Assembly: GCF_010091925.1 (NCBI RefSeq)
Contig: NZ_WVID01000002.1
Span: 270,052-334,051, forward strand
Source of the DNA: Nostoc sp. B(2019)
GTDB lineage: Bacteria; Cyanobacteriota; Cyanobacteriia; Cyanobacteriales; Nostocaceae
DNA length: 64,000 nucleotides
Reading direction: 5' to 3'
In this document: piece after piece, positions 18,818-25,571 of the stretch
Numbering within the stretch: the first letter of the stretch is position 1
Layout: each line of letters begins with the position of its first letter
Notes under the pieces: generated by a model
What the model was told of the DNA's origin: nothing
The model's database searches: none
Seen by the model: only the letters and a program-made list of their open reading frames with translations
Translations under genes and position numbers: made by a program

Positions 18818-19049
18818 ATTTTACAGTTGGGATAACTTGGTTTTTTCTTATACACAAAACAAGCATAAAATCACCCTATATTTTCGGGGATTACTTTTTG
18901 CTTACGTTTAATCTACTACTGGTTCTACACTTATATTTTACAGCTGAGATAACTTTGTTTTGTTTTTAGACACAAAACAAACATAAAATTACTTTGGCAT
19001 TTACAGAGAGAACTTTTGCTGAGGTTTAATTTACTACTAACCCTGGCTT
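18816..19049. repeat. Imperfect 117-bp tandem duplication in the era/pfkA divergent promoter region
   Basis: Two head-to-tail units begin with ATATTTTACAG (18816 and 18933; period 117) and share ACACAAAACAA, CATAAAAT and TTTAATCTACTACT-type segments in the same order. A third partial unit (TTTAATCTACTACTA) occurs at about 19051-19068. The first unit overlaps the era start codon, so the duplication copies era's 5' edge and the control region of both genes. Confidence 0.75.
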
Positions 19050-19084
19050 AAGTTTAATCTACTACTAAATATATTTTGATCAAA

Positions 19085-20182
19085 ATGTCAAAAAAAGATA
19101 TGGGAGAACGCAAACGCATTGGAATTCTTACTAGTGGAGGAGATTGCTCTGGCTTGAATGCTGTCATTAGAGCTGTAGTAAATTGTGCTGTGAATACTTA
19201 CGGCTGGGAAGTTTTGGGAATCCGTCAAGCTACTCTAGGATTAATGGCACGTCCGCCACAAGCCACAAAACTAGAAATTGATCAAGTTGACTCGCTGTTA
19301 ACTGCGGGTGGCACAATGTTGGGTACAACCAATAAAGGCGATCCTTTTGCCTTTCCGATGCCAGATGGAAGTCTATGCGATCGCTCCGAAGAAATCATCG
19401 CAGGCTACCATGAGCTAGGGTTAGACGCTTTGATTGGTATTGGCGGCGATGGTAGTTTAGCAATTCTTCGCCGCTTAGCGCAACAAGGCGGTATTAACCT
19501 AGTTGGTATTCCCAAAACTATTGATAACGATATTGGTGTGACTGAACATGCTATCGGTTTTGATACAGCGGTCAATATTGCCACAGAAGCCCTAGATCGT
19601 TTACATTTTACTGCTGCTAGTCATAGCCGAGTCATGATTTTGGAAGTCATGGGACGTGACGCCGGACACATAGCAATAGCTGCGGGAATTGCGGGGGGAG
19701 CAAATGTAATTTTAATTCCCGAAATTCCCTACACAATTGATCACATTTGCCACAAAATCAAAGAACGCCAAGAAAAAGGCAAAAACTATTGTTTGATTAT
19801 TGTTTCTGAAGCAGTTCGTACCCAAGATGGCGAAAATGTGACGATTACAAATCGTTTAGGTCAATCTCGATATGGTGGAATTGGTGAATACTTAGCCGAT
19901 AAAATCATCCAGCACATTGGCGTAGAAACGCGAGTCACAGTTTTAGGACACATTCAACGGGGTGGAACTGCTTCACCGCTAGATAGATTAGTCGCAACTG
20001 TGTTTGGCGTTGCGGCGGTTAATCTGATTGCAGAGGGTAAATACGATCGCATGGTGACATGGCAAAATCGCCGAGTATTAAGTGTACCAATTACAGAAGC
20101 GATCGCTCAATATAGCGCCGTTGATCCCAATGGTACTTTGGTTAAAACCGCTCGCGGTATGGGTATTTATTTAGGCGACTAA
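19085..20182 (+). CDS. pfkA: 6-phosphofructokinase
   Basis: Phosphorylates fructose 6-phosphate to the 1,6-bisphosphate, committing carbon to glycolysis. The frame opens at TTG 19076, but ATG 19085 is preferred, giving 365 residues. Motifs: GGDCSGLNAVIRA near the N-terminus, GIGGDGSL (Gly at the position that separates ATP from PPi enzymes), and PKTIDND (Lys where E. coli PfkA has Gly). The Gly/Lys combination is described for an ATP-using clade distinct from the classical enzyme. RGGTASPLDR closes the substrate site. It is divergent from era across the duplicated region. Confidence 0.93.
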   Translation: MSKKDMGERKRIGILTSGGDCSGLNAVIRAVVNCAVNTYGWEVLGIRQATLGLMARPPQATKLEIDQVDSLLTAGGTMLGTTNKGDPFAFPMPDGSLCDRSEEIIAGYHELGLDALIGIGGDGSLAILRRLAQQGGINLVGIPKTIDNDIGVTEHAIGFDTAVNIATEALDRLHFTAASHSRVMILEVMGRDAGHIAIAAGIAGGANVILIPEIPYTIDHICHKIKERQEKGKNYCLIIVSEAVRTQDGENVTITNRLGQSRYGGIGEYLADKIIQHIGVETRVTVLGHIQRGGTASPLDRLVATVFGVAAVNLIAEGKYDRMVTWQNRRVLSVPITEAIAQYSAVDPNGTLVKTARGMGIYLGD

Positions 20183-20249
20183 ATTTAGTGCCTAGAATTG
20201 GTAAATAATTTTACTTAGTGGCTTGGTGTCTTTGTGGTTGAATTAATTT

Positions 20250-20425
20250 TTGTCACCACAGAGGCACAAAGACGAGGGCAGCCGTGTGGGCGGGTTTCCC
20301 ACACCACTTGCCACAACGGGGAGGCAGCCGCGTGGGCGGGTTTCCCGACTTGAGCGGACTGCCGTGGGAACCCCCGCAAGGCAGTGGCTTGACTTGAACG
20401 GACTGCCCGTACAAAGGAAAAGGTT
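20250..20425. repeat. Mosaic GC-rich Nostoc-type dispersed repeat
   Basis: The segment after pfkA is a patchwork of GC-rich modules such as GGCAGCCGCGTGGGCGGGTT (twice, at about 20278 and 20322) and GGAACCCCCGCAAGGCAGTG. Similar modules recur at 26.1, 57.4-57.8 and 60.8 kb. It has no coding signal and differs sharply in base composition from the AT-rich surroundings. Confidence 0.75.
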
Positions 20426-20436
20426 ACACCTAATTA

Positions 20437-20631
20437 TTAAGTAACAATGCCTAGTACAAAATCACTTTCATTTACAGATTGATTGGTTGCAACATCATAA
20501 ACCAAGCCGTCATGTTGAGTGCAGACATCAATTACAATAGGTAGTTGGCTCTCTTTATTAAAACTGAGAATTTGATATAGTCTTTCTCCAACTTTGACTA
20601 AGCTACCTAATTCAATTCGAGATTGAATCAT
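20437..20631 (-). CDS. Small hypothetical protein (64 aa)
   Basis: ATG at 20631 follows an AGGTGG sequence by only 1 nt. The 64-residue product (MIQSRIELGSLVKVG...) is soluble, with a beta-strand pattern like a small SH3-type or translation-factor barrel (GSLVKVGERLYQILSF). No family is recognised. It borders a GC-rich dispersed repeat and an interrupted toxin-antitoxin module. Confidence 0.45.
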   Translation of the reverse strand: MIQSRIELGSLVKVGERLYQILSFNKESQLPIVIDVCTQHDGLVYDVATNQSVNESDFVLGIVT

Positions 20632-20779
20632 ACCACCTGCGATCGCATAATATTTTTTCCTGTTGCTGCTAGATGCAAAGCTTCGTAAACCAAGCTCGAT
20701 GGGAAGCTCTGAAAGAGAAACATAATCTGTGAAATTGCCTGAAATATTATTTAATTATATATAAATGAGGAGAACCAAT

Positions 20780-21145
20780 ATGCAAGCATACAAGTTAAAC
20801 GCAACAATTGATGAATCCGGTCATTTACAGCGCTTCCAGCTCTTATGAATTACAGTTTTTCGCCTCCCCACTATCTCCTGTAGCTTTTTAGGACTGAGAA
20901 CGTACCTCACAATAGCGGGAACTGCTGTAATTATTGACGAACCTCTAAATATTGCTCCTGGCAAAGTGGAAGTTATCATTCTACAGCCAACCGTAACAAC
21001 TACCACAACTCCCCAACAACCCAAAAAACGGGAATACAAAGTTCAAGCCTTAAAAGACTTGTTGGAAAATGCCCCACCCACACCACCAGACTTTGACCCA
21101 GACCAAGCCAAGTGGGAATATTTAAAGGAGAAGCATAACCTGTGA
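20780..21145 (+). pseudogene. VapB-type antitoxin gene interrupted by a MITE-like insertion
   Basis: ATG at 20780 follows GAGGAG. The first 16 codons read MQAYKLNATIDESGHL, then a 100-bp element plus a duplicated TA interrupts the gene and introduces TGA at 20846. After the element the same frame resumes (IIDEPLNIAPGKVEVII ... DFDPDQAKWEYLKEKHNL) to TGA at 21143-21145. Removing 102 bp restores an uninterrupted antitoxin of the AbrB-like cyanobacterial type that precedes PIN toxins. The net insertion is a multiple of three, so frame is kept and only the stop codon breaks it. The last 3 nt overlap the toxin start (GTGA), indicating former translational coupling. Confidence 0.8.
20828..20927. 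mobile_element. 100-bp MITE-like element with TA target duplication
   Basis: The left end CAGCGCTTCC and right end GGAACTGCTG belong to imperfect terminal inverted repeats that match at 19 of 26 positions. TA is present on both sides (20826-20827 and 20928-20929), as expected for a TA target duplication. Excision together with one TA rebuilds a perfect antitoxin reading frame (codons for GHL then IIDEPL), which is strong evidence for recent insertion. No transposase is encoded, so it would need one in trans. Confidence 0.8.
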
Positions 21146-21561
21146 AGGTTCTGATAGACACCAACATTATTGTTGATGTAGCACTTGACCGTGATCCTTT
21201 CTTCACAGACAGCGAGCGAGTTTTACGCTTTGTCGAACAGCAAGAGCTTGAGGCTTATATCTCAGCATCCGCTTTTAGCGATTTATATTACATCATCCGC
21301 AAAGCCAAGGGTCATATCTGGGCATTGCAATTTGTACAAAGAATGGCGACACTTTGTCAAGTCGCCACAGTAGACAGTGCCACAATCAACATGGCATTAA
21401 CTGCTAACTTTAAAGATTTTGAAGGCACTATTCAATACAGCACTGCGGTACTCAATCACTTAGATGCTATTATTACTCGCAACCCTAGAGATTTTTCAGT
21501 TGCTACTCCTAGAATTATGACTCCTGAAGAGTTGATTCAGGAATTAACGAGTACTCAATAA
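21142..21561 (+). CDS. PIN-domain toxin (VapC-like ribonuclease)
   Basis: 139-residue PIN-domain protein; the family cleaves RNA with a metal held by clustered acids. Visible acidic residues are Asp6 in MKVLIDTNI, Asp in DSERVL, Asp in SAFSDLYYI and Asp in HLDAIITRNPRDF. The start is GTG at 21142, overlapping the antitoxin stop by 3 nt. The toxin frame is intact even though the antitoxin gene before it is interrupted, so either the toxin is barely translated, it is inactive, or another antitoxin covers it. Confidence 0.87.
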   Translation: MKVLIDTNIIVDVALDRDPFFTDSERVLRFVEQQELEAYISASAFSDLYYIIRKAKGHIWALQFVQRMATLCQVATVDSATINMALTANFKDFEGTIQYSTAVLNHLDAIITRNPRDFSVATPRIMTPEELIQELTSTQ

Positions 21562-22640
21562 ATAATTAAATCAAATATCAGAGGTAGTTGAAGATAGTCA
21601 ATGCCTGTATGATGTTACTACGAATTTATAATATTTTTGATAAATTTAATTATATCGATGAATTACTTTTAAATTTTAGTAAGGGTGCGATCGCGTAGCG
21701 TCTCCGTAGGAGAATCGCCTAGGGCGGGGCGTAGCCTATCGCAAGATATTGCACCATCTAATTGATACCATCTTCATGAAAAAGCTGGAAGCTATTCCAA
21801 TTTTTTAGCTTCCAGTAGTTGTTATATAAATTGCCAATTTACAAAGCAGACATAATCCCGGTTGGGAGGACTAGGATTACGTTAGCCAAAAGAGAAGCGT
21901 ATTAGCTTTAAGTTCTACAAGCCACAACAACGATTTCACCGTAACTTTTCTATTTCCGTTCTTAGTGCTGGTGCTAAAAGTAAGTTTTTGTAACTCAAGC
22001 AACACCAACCGTAGTATAGGAAGTTTTATAAGCTATGCTTTCGCCGTTTGCCACCGACGTAAGACATACAAATGGATTGACCTCTGAAGTTCCGCCCGGA
22101 CTTCTGGGAAGCAGTCACTCCAAATTTTATTTGCTTAGACTTCCTCGGAAAAAGAACCACCAATAGCAACAGTTAGATCGTCAGTTTTGGTGTAGAAGCT
22201 ATCTAATCCATGAAATACTGAGTGTTTTAGCAATCAGTTTGATGTATTTCACAGTCATAACTAGAAAATTAATTTGTTTGCCAAGTACCTCTGTGTTTTT
22301 GTTTAAGTTGTTATTTATAATTTAAAGTATTTAATCAGTATATATTTGCCATTTTGGCAGATTTTTAAAGATAGCCCATGAAATTTATTACATCCCATGC
22401 TGATGTGTAATACCCTGTTTACTAAAATACACTTGTGTCATTAAATGTAACTTTTGCAACATTTTTATCTAAAAGATTAATTCAGCAGTTCTAAAAATCG
22501 GGTCTTTTGAGATTGGAACTATCAAATCTCAGTCTGTCAGTAAAGAAAAACTGGTTTCTTGTTCTCTTTTTTATACTGAGGCATGGTTATAAATAATACT
22601 GTTTCTATTAATCAAAAAATCTAAAATTAGCATAATTAAA
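21562..22640. other. Long non-coding stretch downstream of the PIN gene
   Basis: About 1.1 kb with no convincing gene. A dispersed Nostoc repeat (GCGTAGCGTCTCCGTAGGAG core) is at about 21687-21743. Hairpins include CTGGAAGCT/AGCTTCCAG at about 21789-21817 and a GAAGTTCCG/CGGACTTC stem near 22085-22105. On the minus strand near 22150-22250 a 33-codon frame from a TTG has protein-like composition (LDSFYTKTDDLTVAIGGSF) but no convincing start. The middle part (21.8-22.3 kb) could be a decayed gene or a structured RNA. Confidence 0.4.
21687..21743. repeat. Dispersed Nostoc repeat (copy 1)
   Basis: Begins with a GCGATCGC-containing module and continues GTAGCGTCTCCGTAGGAG then GGGGCGTAGCC. A nearly identical copy lies at about 52007-52064 inside the glycosyltransferase remnant. 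Confidence 0.8.
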
Positions 22641-22648
22641 AACTAATA

Positions 22649-22688
22649 AAAAATCTGCCATGCTAGAGATTTTAAATTAGCATGGCAG
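22649..22688 (-). terminator. Rho-independent terminator for minus-strand transcription
   Basis: An 11-bp stem (CTGCCATGCTA at 22655-22665 and its complement at 22678-22688) with a 12-nt loop is followed on the minus strand by a run of six T. It lies about 185 bp downstream of the HetP-family stop codon and faces transcription from that gene. Confidence 0.75.
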
Positions 22689-22873
22689 GCTATGAGATAC
22701 TCAATCAACTGCAAGAAATATCTATGGATTTAATATATTTTTTGATTTAATCCATAGAATTATCAGAAAATGAATTGAGTATTTTTAGGTTACAAGTGAG
22801 ATTTTACTGACTGATGTTCATCAATTTGCTTTGCCATTTTCTGATCTGAACTGTCACCGCTGATTGATATTTT

Positions 22874-23212
22874 TTACTTTCCAACTACTTCAAGATAAGC
22901 TAGGTCTTTAATTTTGCTTAAGCAGCTTGGTGAAACATTACTATCAGACCTGGAGTCATTAGAATGTTTGACTATTTTGAGATTTTCATTTTGCTGTTGG
23001 TTCGATCTACTAGCTTGAGTATTTTCTTTAAGCAATCTGTTGTATGTACGGTAGGGAATGTAATGTAGAGGATTATAGCCAGCAAATCGCAGCATTAAAA
23101 CACATGCCCAGGAATACTTTCCGGCAAGAATTGCTTCAACTACTTTATCAAAATGTTGATTTTTCATTGTCTTGTCTAAGTTGCTACTAATGCCAGGAAC
23201 GTTTTGATTCAT
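22874..23212 (-). CDS. HetP-family heterocyst differentiation protein, possibly shortened by a stop codon
   Basis: HetP proteins promote commitment to heterocyst differentiation downstream of HetR. The 112-residue product carries the family core: [20 protein letters not shown] (residues about 21-40) and [20 protein letters not shown], then a variable linker and [16 protein letters not shown] at the end. HetP of Anabaena PCC 7120 is about 159 residues and continues past this point. Here TAA follows directly, and the same frame stays open for 27 more codons (KISISGDSSDQ ... KSHL), so a nonsense change truncating the tail is likely. hetC, which lies next to hetP in PCC 7120, is not present, so HetP itself versus a paralog is left open. 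Confidence 0.88.
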   Translation of the reverse strand: MNQNVPGISSNLDKTMKNQHFDKVVEAILAGKYSWACVLMLRFAGYNPLHYIPYRTYNRLLKENTQASRSNQQQNENLKIVKHSNDSRSDSNVSPSCLSKIKDLAYLEVVGK

Positions 23213-23719
23213 AGTATTTAGTGGTCTTGCTGTTTTTAATTAAGTTTGTTAGCTGCTCAACCGTAATTCCTCAAATTTCCCTCAATTAATCGAGAAAATT
23301 GCTGCTGGTTGCTTCTCGGCTGTAGCTTTTGCTTGTTAGTGAGTGAAAGGTAAAAATTTACTTCTTGTCTTGTCATGCGACTGGCAAGATCAAAACCTCA
23401 GTGTGGCTCTTGATAGATGCAGTTTTGCCCTATTTAAATTTCTCAACTTCTAATTCAATTAATTTTCCCTAATTCGCCGCCTGCATATAATATTTCTTAC
23501 TGCTCAAGAAGTTTCCGGTAAAGCTGCACATTTTTTAGGCTAGTAGAGAAAAATTATTTATCTTTGAATATTAAGAGCAATACTCGTATTTATACTATAT
23601 TTTCGCCCTTAATTTCATCTGCTAAATTAGCACGCTCATAAATCAAATTTACTGAACATATTTCAAAATTTCCTTATGTATTGTGCAACTTTTAAGTTTG
23701 TCCATTTTCTCTAATTCAT

Positions 23720-23736
23720 GGGGGGTGTTACCCCTC
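23720..23736 (-). promoter_or_regulatory. HetR-binding-site-like inverted repeat 1
   Basis: GGGGGTGTTACCCCTC (plus strand, 23721-23736) matches the published HetR site of the Anabaena hetP promoter, GAGGGTCTAACCCCTC, at 13 of 16 positions, and is itself a 7-3-7 inverted repeat with one mismatch. It lies about 510 bp upstream of the HetP-family start codon. Confidence 0.65.
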
Positions 23737-23798
23737 GCTTACTATTATTTTGGAACTTTGATTATCTTTAATATACTAGAAAATCTATTATTAACTAT

Positions 23799-23815
23799 GA
23801 GGTGTAACACCCTTC
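23799..23815 (-). promoter_or_regulatory. HetR-binding-site-like inverted repeat 2 (mirror copy)
   Basis: GAGGTGTAACACCCTTC contains a perfect 5-1-5 inverted repeat. The reverse complement of site 1 (GAGGGGTAACACCCCCC) matches it at 14 of 17 positions, so the two sites are mirror copies spaced about 79 bp apart. Confidence 0.55.
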
Positions 23816-24281
23816 AATTTGGCAGCAAGATAGTTAACACTAGAAAAACTATTACTGGACATACTTATTAAAGTTAATTTGCACATCTCATGAATAAAAA
23901 AATATTATGTATGCAAAAAAAGCCTTTATTGCCAAGGCTTATAGCTATAAATGCTTGATGAAGATACAGTAATGTTATCTGATTATTTCATGAGTGCTAG
24001 TCAGTAAAAATAGGTGATAACTTGTTGATTTTATTAACTTATGATATGGATTATAAATTTTTAATCTAGTGGCAACAAAATATAATAAAACATCTGTAAG
24101 TAGATGCTTTAAACAATAAAGATATAGGAATTTAAAAATTTCCAGCTTTAGCTAATTTAGCGGCTTATATTGCAACTAAACAATATGAATATTGCCAAGT
24201 AAATTTAGTAATAGTATTATGCCTATTTCCTAAATCTAAGCGAATGATGAAAGTAAAATCACAGATGCACTTGTAATTGGG

Positions 24282-24773
24282 CTAAGTAGTAATAAAAACT
24301 GCTAATTGCCAGTGTGATGTCCAGTAGGTATTGACGCCGTGCTTTAAAAGCAATGCTTCAAATGCTGGACGCGAGAACCATCGCTTACCCATAGCGTGAT
24401 CACACGATACGCGATCGCCTTTAACTCGCCAAACAATTACATAAAAATTTTCTTGCCAATGAGCTATCCAAGGGTTATGATATGAGTCCAGCTTACTCAA
24501 GCTTGCCCTTATCGATAGCACTTCAAATTCTGTTTGGGCTGCTTCTGCTAAAACCTGGAGAAACGAACCCATACGGTCTACCTGCGTTAAGTTACGCAGA
24601 ACATTGAGGCTTAAGCGTGTACCCCAGTACTGTTGGCTAAATTCTGATTTTAGGCTTGTATCCCTTGTAACTAACCTCAAAAATTTGAGGATGGTAATTT
24701 TTGGAGTGGGAGACTGCTGATTACTTGTATATTTCAGCTCTCCCTGAACTCTTAACGACGAACAGGAGTTCAT
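24282..24773 (-). CDS. Hypothetical protein (163 aa)
   Basis: 163 residues, soluble, with no signal peptide or membrane helix. The N-terminal 25 residues are polar and probably disordered; the rest is mixed alpha/beta with many aromatics (SQQYWGTRLSLNVLRNLTQ, NFYVIVWRVKGDRVSCDHAMG, YWTSHWQLAVF). No family is recognised. It is flanked by two long non-coding regions, so it is probably transcribed alone. Codon use is like that of genuine genes in the window. Confidence 0.55.
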   Translation of the reverse strand: MNSCSSLRVQGELKYTSNQQSPTPKITILKFLRLVTRDTSLKSEFSQQYWGTRLSLNVLRNLTQVDRMGSFLQVLAEAAQTEFEVLSIRASLSKLDSYHNPWIAHWQENFYVIVWRVKGDRVSCDHAMGKRWFSRPAFEALLLKHGVNTYWTSHWQLAVFITT

Positions 24774-25571
24774 GGTTTAATTTCGGTATTTTGGGTAAGT
24801 TTCTTAACTTGTGTGAGGCGAGCAGTTAAAGGAAAAAAGTTGAGAATTATCTGACTAATTGGGTTTTGCACCATTCCAACAGTCTTTGTAAAACGCAATT
24901 AATCGTGTTTTTAATCACCCATTGCTGAGGTATCATTTCTCAGTGGCTTTCCGTAAGGGAAAGTTTGGAAAACAAAATTTTACTAGCAAAACCAAATTTC
25001 TGTTGATACCAGAGTATTAATCATCTGCTTTCGACTCTTGTCGTCAATAAACATCTCATATTTTATCCAGTATTCATTCTTTGAATTGTCCTAATTTTTA
25101 CGTTGAGATTGCTAGCAAATCAATTTTTTCAGTTGAAAATTGTCAATTGTCAACATAATCTGGGAAATATTAGGAATTTTTAGGGCTAGTTCTAGTGATA
25201 GTGGCATTTTTTTAACCAGTAGTCTGGAGTTCTAAATCTTTCAACTCTTACCATTACTTAAATTTTCTTTCGTTTCCGGAAACACCCGGAAAATAAAATC
25301 TCACATATAATCTCTGTTTTCTCAGATGAACATCAAGTACATTTTGAAGCGCACATATTAAAACATCTATGTACATCTATTTGTATCTAAAGTTGCAAAT
25401 TTAAAGTTAGATTACCCGGCGATTGAGTACATTAATAACGTAGCCGTCAACCTCAAGAGCATTGTTAGCAAATGCCTAAAACCTCTGCACTACAAGAGTT
25501 AGTCAGCAGTGGTTAGTAGTGATTACAACTGACCACTGTTGATATTTAAAATGCTCTTGGTTGATATCCCA
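24774..25571. other. Long non-coding region with one stem-loop
   Basis: 798 bp, AT-rich, without a supported gene. A 15-bp inverted repeat with two mismatches (25503-25517 and 25528-25542, core CAGTGGT) lies 30-70 bp downstream of the GH116 stop codon and may end its transcript. Nothing else is distinct. Confidence 0.5.

Larger units (their letters stand above)
23213..24281. other. Long leader/control region of the HetP-family gene
   Basis: 1069 bp, AT-rich, no gene with support. It contains two HetR-site-like inverted repeats about 510 and 590 bp upstream of the HetP-family start codon (annotated separately). Genes of the hetP class in Anabaena are known for long untranslated leaders with several start points, which fits. 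The reading frame 23683-23871 spans both sites and is not considered real. Confidence 0.5.

Noticed and set aside
23683..23871. 62-codon plus-strand frame upstream of the HetP-family gene
   Set aside because: Covers the two HetR-like sites, hydrophobic random composition, no ribosome-binding site.
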